NCBI GenBank assembly: GCA_905236675.1
Contig: CAJOND010000043.1
Location: 1-45,077 of the forward strand
DNA from: Candidatus Rifleibacteriota bacterium
Lineage (GTDB): Bacteria; Muiribacteriota; Ozemobacteria; Ozemobacterales; Ozemobacteraceae
Length of the DNA: 45,077 bases
Direction: 5' to 3'
Part shown: piece after piece, positions 19,201 through 26,695 of the stretch
Layout of the letters: each line of letters opens with the position of its first letter
How positions within the stretch are numbered: position 1 is the first letter of the stretch
The notes under the pieces: model-generated
Told to the model about the DNA's origin: nothing
Seen by the model: the letters and a program-made list of their open reading frames with translations, nothing else
Databases searched by the model: none
Program-made: the position numbers and the translations under genes

Positions 19201-19678
19201 AAAAAGAGTTTAAAGAATCACATTCTTCTATAATGAAATGTCTGAATAATCCTTCATCTAAATTGAAATCTTTTATATTGTTGTTGTTTGATTTAGCAGA
19301 ACAACTAAGATTTGTTTTTACAGAATCTTTTATTTGTTTTGAGTTTTGAAATACTTCTAAATCTGAAAAAAATTGATACTTACCTGGTAAATAGTCGTTC
19401 GCTTCCAAGTATCGAAGTGCTATAAGCCTAATAAACCACTTACAGGCAACTTCTTCAACAAATTGATTATATCCTTTTTCCTTAATATAATTTATTACAT
19501 CTTTTCTTGCACTAGAGTCCGTGAAACCAGATGTTAAAGATTCGGAAATATTACTATCTTTTGATATTTTATCTACCTGATTTCCAATTATTCCTAGAAA
19601 TACTGCCCTTTGATCGACTCCTTTAATCAGCTCTCTTCTAGCCCATATAGCATATTTTTTTAACTTCCCTTTATCCAT
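16256..19678 (-). CDS. BREX PglX-like adenine-specific DNA methyltransferase
   Basis: The 1140-residue product looks like PglX (BrxX), the N6-adenine methyltransferase of BREX phage defence. Its start, KLKKYAIWARRELIKGV, is the typical PglX opening. Residues about 235-255 hold PTATQLFTPEWIVRYMVENS. The AdoMet site is DPCMGSGN (309-316) and the catalytic motif IV is NPPY (483-486). The C-terminal half has the target-recognition and spacer regions, with WSHTTNGAFSARKYYESS and short coiled coils. None of brxA, brxB, brxC, pglZ or brxL is present within the window on either side, so it stands alone here. It starts 13 bp after the stop of a Cys-rich sigma factor gene on the same strand. A type IIG-like enzyme is an alternative reading; I see no nuclease motif. 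Confidence 0.82.
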   Translation of the reverse strand: MDKGKLKKYAIWARRELIKGVDQRAVFLGIIGNQVDKISKDSNISESLTSGFTDSSARKDVINYIKEKGYNQFVEEVACKWFIRLIALRYLEANDYLPGKYQFFSDLEVFQNSKQIKDSVKTNLSCSAKSNNNNIKDFNLDEGLFRHFIIEECDSLNSFFPKIFQKKDDYTNILLPYNLLEENSIIQELVGEIPSEYWKDNVQIIGWLFQYYNSELKNKIFEDLNKNIKISKEKIPTATQLFTPEWIVRYMVENSLGRFWLDNYDNPELKNNWKYYIDEAEQNKEVKIILEELKQKHPKLRLKEIKCIDPCMGSGNIICYLFDVLFQMYKEVGYESEEAVESILNNNLFGLDIDERVSDIAYLSLMLKARQFDKDIFKRKVYPQICAITESNDISNKFLNVFCKGDKAIIEEVCKLVKQMKDAKTYGSLIKITNIDFNVINKRVEEIASNDRKIKNSLELQSFIQLIKVAEILFQKYDVVITNPPYMGGSGMNHVLTNFMRSNYPDTKTDLFAAFLERGLDMAKADSYSCMVTMQNWMFIPSFEKIRKKIINNHTIVALLHMENMIMGIAFGTAVSILRNTKIPDYIANYNHIKYSDIQNDEPYTFPVPQNKSACISSEKFKYIPSCPIAYWATSNLFEAYKKGVIGDRYEAAVGIQTGDNDRFLRYWFEIPIEEIDFNKNEKRGYKKRWYPHPKGGAFQKWYGNYDYVVNWQNDGEDIRRFNNSKITIKKYNRNGICWSHTTNGAFSARKYYESSIPNLENPILFCDGKEQKYLLALLNSKVVNYLLNMINSTMHYHVSDVLHLPLLFIDNPQKIENISDESVELVKKDWDSYELSWNFLRHPLCKKDSNLISEIYKKYEKDKKKLRDKLIKNEEYLNKEFIVLYGLQNELDEKIEDKSVSIKKTDRKKDIESFLSYAVGCMFGRYSLDFDEVIYSGGEWHSDKYISYIPEKNNIVTICEDNYFENDVVSMLEDFLIKLYGKGSLEDNLCFIAESIGGEGQPRQVIRKYFINSFFKNHCKLYRKRPIYWLFDSGKKNSFKCLIYAHRYNKDLLSLIKNKYISSLKKKYNTLLEEVSRKMNVSKSKADLKLRNKYKEQLEELNLFEEKILQIEKSNISIDLDDGIKNNYALFQSVLADIK

Positions 19679-19691
19679 TTTTTCTCCATTT

Positions 19692-21041
19692 TCATGATTT
19701 CAGAGACAAAATTGATGAATGAGTCGAAAGTTTAGCAAGTGAAGCCTGTAAAATCTGTCTGACTCTTTCTCTGGAAATATCAATTCTTCTACCAATTTCA
19801 GCCATATTTAATTCTTCACAGTTTAAGCCATAAAAATTCTCTACAATATAACGTTGGCGTTCATTTAGAGAGCTAAGAGCTTCTATTATTGCTTCATTCT
19901 TCTGTTTTTCTAAATAAGCTTCTTCTGGAGTAAGGCTTTCTTTATCTTCCAAATAATATTCTAATGTTTCTTCATCATCACTATTCGATAATTTGGAATA
20001 AATTGAAACGGGTGTTCTAGTAATTTCAAGAATATTCACTATTTTATCTTTAGTAATACCTAAAGTGCTTTCTAATTCATCAAGAGTCGGAGGCCTGGAG
20101 AATTCTTCTTCAAGCTTATTAATATGAAGCTTGATTTTATTTGCAACAGCAATCAAATGGCATGGAATACTAATTGAAGTAGACTGCTCCGATACTGCTT
20201 TTTGCATATAGTATTTTATCCAGTATGCCGCATAAGTAGAGAACTTGTATCCCAGACGATAATCAAACTTTGAAATAGCCTTTATCAACCCTATATTCCC
20301 TTCTTGAATCAAATCCATATAAGGTAACTTGTTTGAAAATTTATTTGCTATACGTGTAACAAGTTTTAAATTCGCCATAAGAAAAACTTCTGCAGCTTTT
20401 TTATCACCAGCTATTTTTTTAGCCAGTTCAATTTCTTCTTTATGGCTTAAAGGCTTCTTGGCTATCTCAGCCATATAAATATCTACTATAAGATTCTTTT
20501 CTAACTGGCTCTGTTTTTTTAATTTAATTTTTTTACGTTCTATAATATCAGAGAAATTATCTTCTGATAGCAAACCTATTTCCCAGCCACTTTTATAAAA
20601 ACACTCTTTGCAATCTCTTTCACAACAACTTAGTTTTATTTTTTCTTCTCTGTCTCTGCTTTCAAAAAATTTAAAACATTTAATTATTTGCTGTTCTCTT
20701 ACAGGACAATGAATGTTATTGCATTTCATAACCTCATAACAAAATCGCTCTTTATCTGTAGTTTTATTACTGTCTTGTTCTGAAGTACTTTTAAGTAAGC
20801 GATTATCAGGAAGAAGCTCATCAATTAAAATACTATCTTCTTGTTCTTTAAAAGTTTCTTCTGATATTAATCCTATTTCCCAGCCTAGCTTATAATTACA
20901 CTTAGCACAAATGTTCAATTGTTTTTCATATTCTTTATTTGTAGTTAAATTTTTTTCAAAAAATTCCCAACAGCGAAAGACTTTTTGTTGTCTCACTGGG
21001 CAATCTAATTTATTACATTTATTAACTTCAAAACAAAACAT
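19692..21041 (-). CDS. Sigma-70 family factor with two tandem N-terminal Cys-rich modules
   Basis: Residues about 180-449 form a primary-like sigma-70 core: DIYMAEIAKKPLSHKEEIEL (region 1.2), LIQEGNIGLIKAISKF and YKFSTYAAYWIKYYMQKAV (region 2), a region 3, and the region 4 helix-turn-helix IGRRIDISRERVRQILQASL. The N-terminus is unusual: two copies of one module at 1-64 and 99-163. Each reads CxEVxKCNxxxCPVRxQ, then a Cys-x2-F-F segment, then a Cys cluster, YKxGWEIGLxSExxF. Cysteines are at 3, 9, 14, 24, 45, 48 and 101, 107, 112, 122, 139, 140, 144, 147. The opening resembles CWExxxCG-type Cys modules of signalling proteins. A metal or redox switch is likely but unproven. No Shine-Dalgarno site is seen before ATG 21041. 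It precedes the pglX-like gene by 13 bp. Confidence 0.85.
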   Translation of the reverse strand: MFCFEVNKCNKLDCPVRQQKVFRCWEFFEKNLTTNKEYEKQLNICAKCNYKLGWEIGLISEETFKEQEDSILIDELLPDNRLLKSTSEQDSNKTTDKERFCYEVMKCNNIHCPVREQQIIKCFKFFESRDREEKIKLSCCERDCKECFYKSGWEIGLLSEDNFSDIIERKKIKLKKQSQLEKNLIVDIYMAEIAKKPLSHKEEIELAKKIAGDKKAAEVFLMANLKLVTRIANKFSNKLPYMDLIQEGNIGLIKAISKFDYRLGYKFSTYAAYWIKYYMQKAVSEQSTSISIPCHLIAVANKIKLHINKLEEEFSRPPTLDELESTLGITKDKIVNILEITRTPVSIYSKLSNSDDEETLEYYLEDKESLTPEEAYLEKQKNEAIIEALSSLNERQRYIVENFYGLNCEELNMAEIGRRIDISRERVRQILQASLAKLSTHSSILSLKS

Positions 21042-21093
21042 TTTTAATTATGATAAATACTCTTTTAGTAATTAACTAGTTTTGGGATAACAT

Positions 21094-21867
21094 TCACTCC
21101 TTAGTTAAAGGTTTGTCTTCGTTTTCCTCTTCTGTAAGTTTAAGGAAAACCGCCTCTAAATCATTTCCAGGTAATTTAGCTTGCTCCTGAAGCTGGCTTA
21201 GAGTACCAAGAGCAGCAATTTCGCCATGCCTTATTATAGCTATTCTTTCGCAAAGATCTTCAGCAACAGATAATGTATGAGTCGTCAAAAACAAAGTTTT
21301 TCCTTCACTCGTATACTGTTTAAAATACTCTTTAACCAGTTTGATACTTCTAGGATCCAGACCAACTGTTGGTTCGTCGACAACAAGAATATCAGGATCA
21401 TGTAAAATAGCAGCTATCATAGCTGTTTTCTGTTTCATACCATGAGAAAAGTTCTCTATTAATTCATCCTTTTTTTCCCATAAATCCAAGAGTCTCAGCA
21501 TTTTTTCAGAAATTCTTTTTATTCTATCCTCGGGAACATTATAAAGACCACCCATAAATTCAAAATATTCAATTGGAGTAAGTTTTTCATAAAGATATGG
21601 TCTATCAGGAACATAGCCAATCATTGCCTTAGCTTTCAACGGCTCTTCATATAGATTATGCCCACCAATAATAATATTACCTGAAGTTGGCCTTATTATT
21701 CCTGTCAGCATACGAATCATAGTAGTTTTCCCAGCTCCATTTGGGCCCAAAAAGCCAAATAACTCTCCTCTAGCTATTTCTAGAGTAATTTCTTTCACAG
21801 CTGAAAAATCCCCATACTGTTTGTGAATAGAATCAAACTTTATTATTATTTCATTATTCTGGTTCAT
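21094..21867 (-). CDS. ABC transporter ATP-binding protein
   Basis: The 257-residue product is a standard ABC-2-type exporter ATPase. Walker A is GPNGAGKT (41-48), the Q-loop region is around YVPDRPYLYEKLTP, the signature is a variant FSHGMKQK in place of LSGGQ, Walker B is ILVVDEPTVGLDPRS and the switch His is in LFLTTHTLSVAEDL. Its start overlaps the end of the permease gene by 14 bp, so the two are translationally coupled and should form one exporter in the cytoplasmic membrane. Substrate is unknown. Confidence 0.93.
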   Translation of the reverse strand: MNQNNEIIIKFDSIHKQYGDFSAVKEITLEIARGELFGFLGPNGAGKTTMIRMLTGIIRPTSGNIIIGGHNLYEEPLKAKAMIGYVPDRPYLYEKLTPIEYFEFMGGLYNVPEDRIKRISEKMLRLLDLWEKKDELIENFSHGMKQKTAMIAAILHDPDILVVDEPTVGLDPRSIKLVKEYFKQYTSEGKTLFLTTHTLSVAEDLCERIAIIRHGEIAALGTLSQLQEQAKLPGNDLEAVFLKLTEEENEDKPLTKE

Positions 21868-23500
21868 ATTCTTCTATAGCATCCAATCCTTTTCTCAATG
21901 GGATATATATCCAAGCGGCAGTTGTTATAAGTATAAGCACTAAAGCCAAATAAAAAAGCAAATCACCCATGAATCCACTAACATAGTAAGATTTAGAATA
22001 ATTATAAATATAGATAGGGTAAGCTTCCAATATAATCAGATTTAAAATATATATACCCGAAAGAATCATATATATAAAACCACCATAAGAACCGGCTATT
22101 TTCAGAGGTGAATCCGCATTAAAATCAGCATTAATAGTACCTACTCCTATAGCTAAAGATGTTACAACAAAAGTAATTAATAAAACATTAAAGTAACTCA
22201 CCCAACGAAGAATAGGAGTTGTAACAGTAAAAATAGCATTAGTAACAGAACACAAAATCAAACACAAAATAATCATAGGAAGTAGATAAAAAGACAATTT
22301 AATTATTAATATTCTTTTGGGACTTACGATTGAAGATTTAACAGCCCAAAAAGCTCTTCCTTCCAAACTGACAGATGGATAAACAAATCTCATACCTATA
22401 GAAGCGACTATGAAACCAATAAATGGACCGTTCAAATAGATTAATGCATTATTCAATCCAGAGGTAAACATTGATGGAACATCTTTTATTGGTAAAATAT
22501 AGAGATTATAGGCATAAATAACAATAATGGCCATCATCATGAAAATCTGAGAAAAAACAGCAGGATCTCTCAAAAATATGGTAATCTCCTTAGCCATAAT
22601 TACTCTAAAATCATCAGGAAGTAAATTCAAAGGCTTGATCATTAAACGTCTAAGCCATTCCAATCCTATAATCTGATTATCCATAGCTTCACTTGAGCGT
22701 TGCCAGCTGTAATGGTATAAATACTTCGCCAAGAAACCAAGAACTATTAAACCAACTATAACCGTAAAAAATAAAGGTAAAAAATTGGAAGCCGCTTCGT
22801 TAAATTTTCCATAAAACAAATTTAAAGTGGTCAAATGAATCCATGAAGTCGGAGAATATTTTACCAGCGGTAATTCAAGATTTATCAAATATGTTGAAGC
22901 AGAAGAAAAATGTGTTGGATTCAATAGTTTTTCTGCTTCTAGTGATCTAAGGAAGAAAATTAAGCCAGTAAGCATTATTATAGAAATAAATTGGAATATT
23001 TTTTTCATCTGTTTTATTGGGAAAAATGCAGCTAATAGTAAGGAACCGCCTGCCCCAATTATATTAGGTATCAGTATGAAAAAAAACAAAGCTATTGGAA
23101 ATAATAAATAAGCTAAGGATGAACTGTTTAATACATTAGCAAAAGCTAAAAAAACTGGTAAAAAGAAAACAACAGCCATCCATGATGAATCAAAAGTTAA
23201 AAGAATAAATCTTGACATGAATATTCTTGATAGTGGTTGAGGTGACACCATTAAAGACTGTAACCCTGTATCCAAGAATAAAATTGATAATGCTGAAATT
23301 ACACCACTGAACAGCAACATAAAAAACAATGACATAAAAAGCATTTCAAGTAATTTTGAAACTAATAAACCACCAATAATAGCTCCGATAGCTTCTCCAA
23401 TCAGGGGAGCCTTATATACATAACTTAGGAAACGCGACATACCATAATAAATGCCAACATAAAAAATAGAGGCACCTATTAAAACTAGAATAAGAAACAA
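21854..23500 (-). CDS. ABC exporter membrane protein (large permease)
   Basis: The product of about 548 residues has some twelve hydrophobic segments and is the membrane partner of the overlapping ATPase gene. A cytoplasmic loop near the middle, MIKPLNLLPDDFRVIMAKEITIFLRDPA, is typical of large ABC exporter permeases where KE-FLRD motifs contact the ATPase. The start is doubtful. TTG at 23500 is the first usable codon and lacks a ribosome site, yet the frame stays open upstream to about 23599 and would add a Lys/Arg-rich segment of the kind that often starts such permeases. No ATG, GTG or TTG is found in that extension. A non-standard start or a sequence error near 23500-23547 is possible. 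Confidence 0.8.
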   Translation of the reverse strand: MFLILVLIGASIFYVGIYYGMSRFLSYVYKAPLIGEAIGAIIGGLLVSKLLEMLFMSLFFMLLFSGVISALSILFLDTGLQSLMVSPQPLSRIFMSRFILLTFDSSWMAVVFFLPVFLAFANVLNSSSLAYLLFPIALFFFILIPNIIGAGGSLLLAAFFPIKQMKKIFQFISIIMLTGLIFFLRSLEAEKLLNPTHFSSASTYLINLELPLVKYSPTSWIHLTTLNLFYGKFNEAASNFLPLFFTVIVGLIVLGFLAKYLYHYSWQRSSEAMDNQIIGLEWLRRLMIKPLNLLPDDFRVIMAKEITIFLRDPAVFSQIFMMMAIIVIYAYNLYILPIKDVPSMFTSGLNNALIYLNGPFIGFIVASIGMRFVYPSVSLEGRAFWAVKSSIVSPKRILIIKLSFYLLPMIILCLILCSVTNAIFTVTTPILRWVSYFNVLLITFVVTSLAIGVGTINADFNADSPLKIAGSYGGFIYMILSGIYILNLIILEAYPIYIYNYSKSYYVSGFMGDLLFYLALVLILITTAAWIYIPLRKGLDAIEEYEPE

Positions 23501-23547
23501 TCTGTTTTTTGAAGAAAAAATGCGTTTAAATCTATTTAATGACGGCT

Positions 23548-24159
23548 TTAGTAAAGAAAAAGTATATCTATTATTAAACGAAGCAAGTCCTCTATTTGCT
23601 TATTATTAATAAAGCCAGCGATTCTTTCTGATCCAATCTCAATTGTTGGTAAAAGTCTGATTCGTTTTTTGCACCATAAATCTATATTGGCTTTTGCCTT
23701 TACTAAGGAATTATCATCTTCACAAGCTTTTACAATTAACTCCGAATCATTCCCTTCACTTTGCAAAAAATAACGTAAAGTACTAGTAATAGAAATATCT
23801 AAATTTGAAGAAAATACCGCTTTAAAAATAGAAGAAATATAATATTCTGCACCAGAAGGACCAAAATACTCTAGACTTCTTGATGTTAAGTTTTCTGAAA
23901 CAATTTTAACAGGTTTTGATAAACTAACTCCAAACTTTCGTGCTTCATTAGATAATCTTAACCAACGTTCCCCACCCCACAAATCTCTATATGAATATCT
24001 GTTGTTTCCTATAGGTTCTATTCCGACATTAATAGGTTTAAGAGAAACTTTATTATTATCTTTTAATATTTTAGAGAGCTGAATCCAAGCTAAATATGAA
24101 TATGGACATTGAAAACTGAAATAAAAGTTAATATTGCTATTTTCAAAAGATACTTTCAT
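23548..24159 (-). CDS. DsbA-family / HCCA isomerase-like thioredoxin-fold protein
   Basis: The 203-residue product has the fold pattern of 2-hydroxychromene-2-carboxylate isomerase-like DsbA relatives. An N-terminal strand leads into FSFQCPYSYLAWIQL, where a CPYS replaces the CxxC of oxidoreductases. A helical insert follows (about 65-150), and LLPTIEIGSERIAGFINNKQIEDLL forms the closing thioredoxin strands and helix with a cis-Pro region. With one active-site Cys it is unlikely to be a classical disulfide oxidase; a glutathione- or thiol-transfer role is possible. No signal peptide, so cytoplasmic. It starts 8 bp after the PEGA-SUMF1 gene and ends 47 bp before the permease gene. Confidence 0.7.
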   Translation of the reverse strand: MKVSFENSNINFYFSFQCPYSYLAWIQLSKILKDNNKVSLKPINVGIEPIGNNRYSYRDLWGGERWLRLSNEARKFGVSLSKPVKIVSENLTSRSLEYFGPSGAEYYISSIFKAVFSSNLDISITSTLRYFLQSEGNDSELIVKACEDDNSLVKAKANIDLWCKKRIRLLPTIEIGSERIAGFINNKQIEDLLRLIIDILFLY

Positions 24160-24167
24160 AGTTTTAA

Positions 24168-25334
24168 TTATCTGCCTGGAGTAAGCAAATCTGGGGAATG
24201 ATCACTGACGCAACGGAAACCAACAGTAGTACTTCTATGATATGGGCTGCGTTTGTTGTCTCTCGCAGAGGAGCGACAACCCTTAGCATTATCATCCCAT
24301 GACCCGCCTTTAACTATAGGCAAACCATATTTTCCACTAAAGTTATAAGCATTTGCTGGATTTGGATCATATGCAGTGGTCGTCCATTCACAGACATTTC
24401 CTGCCATATCTAAAATACCACTAGGCGTAGCTCCTTTAGGGAAAGACCCAACCGCCATTGGAGATTCTCCAACGTTACAACGGTCGATAGAGAAGTTATT
24501 ACCCCAAGGATATTCACTAGCTCCCAAACCTCTTGCAGCTACTTCCCATTCATTTTCTGTCGGTAACCTTTTTCCAGCCCATTTTGCATATGCATAAGCA
24601 TCAAACCAGTCAACCAGCACAACAGGGAAATCATCCATGCCATGAGGAGGCTGTCCACCAACCCAGCTGAATTTTAAAGCCCAGGCATATGTATGATAAG
24701 GAGTATGGTCCTTATTTTTAGACTCATTTGGATGACACCATTTATGACCATGCTTTTCAACATCTTCTAAAAATTTCTTATATTGAGCACAGGTCACTTC
24801 AGTTCTATCTATCCAAAACCCATGAGTTTCATATCTTCTTACAGGTTTTTCATCTAAATTGCCTCTGTTGCTTCCTAACGAATAAGCTCCAGATTTGATT
24901 TCTATCATGTCTCCATACTGTTCATTCGCTATAGCATTGATTTTTTTATTACGTTTTTCTTCAGGACTTAAAGGAGACAAAAAAGGTTCGATAACAATAT
25001 TATTATTCTCTTGTGGAGAAATTAAAAATAAAGATTTTTTATATCCATCAGCATCTATTTCGACCTTATATGTTCTACCAGTTTTTAAATCTATCTTAGT
25101 CTTACGTAAAGGAGTATCATCCAAAATTATTTTTGCGCCTTCTGGCAACGATTTAAATTCTATTTTAACCCCATTAGATTTAAGAACATCTGACAATTTG
25201 AATCCATCGTCAGGACAAAACTTTATACTATCATCAAAATATTTTTCACAATTAGGACATAGCTTTTCTGCAAAAACAGTATTTGATGAAAGAATCAATA
25301 TCGAAAATAGAATTATGAATATAGATCTATGCAT
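24168..25334 (-). CDS. Exported zinc-ribbon, PEGA and SUMF1 (FGE-like) domain protein
   Basis: The 388-residue product has a signal peptide (about 1-22, ending VFA). A short zinc-ribbon-like segment follows, CPNCEKYFDDSIKFCPDDG. A PEGA domain lies at about 52-100 (FKSLPEGAKIILDDTPLRK). Residues about 135-380 form a SUMF1/formylglycine-generating-type domain with GFWIDRTEVTCAQYKKFLED, FPVVLVDWFDAYAYAKWAG, RLPTENEWEVAARG and VGFRCV at the end. The two-Cys active site of true FGE, in the stretch after GGSW, is not conserved: only GGSWDDNAKGC is present. So sulfatase activation is unlikely; ligand binding or another oxidation is possible. Exported location is expected from the signal. Confidence 0.85.
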   Translation of the reverse strand: MHRSIFIILFSILILSSNTVFAEKLCPNCEKYFDDSIKFCPDDGFKLSDVLKSNGVKIEFKSLPEGAKIILDDTPLRKTKIDLKTGRTYKVEIDADGYKKSLFLISPQENNNIVIEPFLSPLSPEEKRNKKINAIANEQYGDMIEIKSGAYSLGSNRGNLDEKPVRRYETHGFWIDRTEVTCAQYKKFLEDVEKHGHKWCHPNESKNKDHTPYHTYAWALKFSWVGGQPPHGMDDFPVVLVDWFDAYAYAKWAGKRLPTENEWEVAARGLGASEYPWGNNFSIDRCNVGESPMAVGSFPKGATPSGILDMAGNVCEWTTTAYDPNPANAYNFSGKYGLPIVKGGSWDDNAKGCRSSARDNKRSPYHRSTTVGFRCVSDHSPDLLTPGR

Positions 25335-25363
25335 TTATCATCTCTACATTAAGGCAAGTATAC

Positions 25364-25666
25364 TTATCTAAAAGATTCTGTCTTTTCTTTTTGTTTTTGA
25401 ATTTTAGTCATTTCAGCTTCATTTTTTGAGAGCATTTTGTTAAGATCACTATTACTGCTACGAAGTTTCTCCATTTGCATTTTAGCTTCTTTAACATACT
25501 TACTTTGGGGGTAATATTTTACAATGCGTTCATAAGCTTCATATGCAGGAATAGGATATTGTTGACTCATCATAAATTGAGCCTGTTTATAAAAAATATA
25601 GTCTCCAAAAATATAACCTAAAACTGCAAGAACAAGAATCATTATGCAAAGTTGTTTAAAAAACAT
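25364..25666 (-). CDS. Small membrane-anchored protein with one TPR-like helix pair
   Basis: The start is ATG at 25666, giving 100 residues, because GGGAGGTG lies directly upstream. An in-frame TTG at 25681 would put that ribosome site inside the gene. A membrane helix (about 4-20) is followed by FYKQAQFMMSQQYPIPAYEAYERIVKYYPQSKYVKEA, which has the spacing of a single TPR (YfiO/BamD-like) unit, and a charged coiled-coil tail. Role is unknown. It shares direction with the PEGA-SUMF1 gene 29 bp downstream and may be its operon leader. Confidence 0.7.
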   Translation of the reverse strand: MFFKQLCIMILVLAVLGYIFGDYIFYKQAQFMMSQQYPIPAYEAYERIVKYYPQSKYVKEAKMQMEKLRSSNSDLNKMLSKNEAEMTKIQKQKEKTESFR

Positions 25667-25720
25667 AAATACACCTCCCAATAGTAAATGACCATTTTTT
25701 AATTATAACACAAAACAAAA

Positions 25721-25768
25721 TAAAGACATAAAAAAATACGACTTTAGTCGTATTTTTTTATGTCTTTA
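25721..25768. terminator. Long perfect hairpin, bidirectional terminator
   Basis: A perfect 23-bp stem (25721-25743 with 25746-25768) with a two-base loop includes A/T runs on both flanks of the CGACT core, so it can terminate in either direction. It lies just after the stop of the helicase-companion gene and closes that minus-strand operon. Confidence 0.9.
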
Positions 25769-25786
25769 TTTTTCTTTTACTATAAC

Positions 25787-26695
25787 TTAACTTGCTTCTT
25801 TTAGTTTGATGATTTTCCCACCTGAATTTGTAGAAATACTTGTTCCTGATTCAGGACTACAAATCAAAATAGCATTTATTAAGCTAATATTTACTTTAAC
25901 CTTGTATTTTTCTTCTAGTTCAGATAATTTACGTTTTCTTTCTTCTTCTAAGTTATTGATAAGTTTATCTATTTCTTCCTCTTTCTGGAAAAAGTATAGA
26001 TGAAAACTTACATTTTCTTTTTTCTGTAAAAGTTCGGCTTTCTGTTCGTTTAAATAATCATCAAAAACTTTCATTTCTTCACGACATTTAGCCTGACTTA
26101 TCTTTCTATATTTATCTACTTCATCCTGTATCTTTTCTTCCAGTTTCTGGCAAGCTATCAAGTATTTCTTTAAAACATCAGAACCAGGTTCATCTAACTT
26201 AATTCTAGAATCAGGTTGTTCTGAATAATCATTTAAATCAAGAGTAAAAAGACTATTCTCTACTTTCAAAGATGAATCTGCCTTATCTTCTACAACAGAA
26301 TAAAGCATATCTTTGTTCTGATCACAAATGATGCTTACTTTGAAATTAAAAGCCACACTTGTTTTGTAGTGCATTTTGTCAGCTATCGATTTAATGCCTG
26401 ATGATTCAGGAATATCAGGCTGTTTTCCTACAAAAATTCTACTAACCTTTGGTGTAGTTCCTAATTTTTCAATAATTTTACGGAAAAGAAAAGAACCTTC
26501 TCCTACCATTTCCACATCACGGTAAAGTTCAGCCTTTTCTTTATCAAAAGTAAACTTCAGTTTATCACCGCAGTTGAAAAAACTCTGTTCCTTTTCAGGA
26601 ATTTGAGCCACCCAGATATCTTTTTCAGCTTCCTTACATTTAATACCCTGCATATTAAAGAAGGCTAATACCAATTGCTGAATATTATTCTCCAT
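25787..26695 (-). CDS. Conserved-type partner protein of the SNF2 helicase, function unknown
   Basis: The start is ATG at 26695 (302 residues) because AGGAGG lies about 8 bases upstream; an in-frame ATG further up (26752) lies deep in the helicase gene. It overlaps the helicase stop by 11 bp, so the two are coupled. The N-terminal 90 residues (LAFFNMQGIKCKEAEKDIWV, LKFTFDKEKAEL) alternate short strands. Residues about 170-275 form a long charged coiled coil rich in Glu and Lys (EEEIDKLINNLEEERKRKL), and a beta-rich tail ends it. A helicase plus a protein of this type occurs in Bacillus as yqhH-yqhG; I think this pair is analogous, but homology is not shown here. Confidence 0.6.
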   Translation of the reverse strand: MENNIQQLVLAFFNMQGIKCKEAEKDIWVAQIPEKEQSFFNCGDKLKFTFDKEKAELYRDVEMVGEGSFLFRKIIEKLGTTPKVSRIFVGKQPDIPESSGIKSIADKMHYKTSVAFNFKVSIICDQNKDMLYSVVEDKADSSLKVENSLFTLDLNDYSEQPDSRIKLDEPGSDVLKKYLIACQKLEEKIQDEVDKYRKISQAKCREEMKVFDDYLNEQKAELLQKKENVSFHLYFFQKEEEIDKLINNLEEERKRKLSELEEKYKVKVNISLINAILICSPESGTSISTNSGGKIIKLKEAS

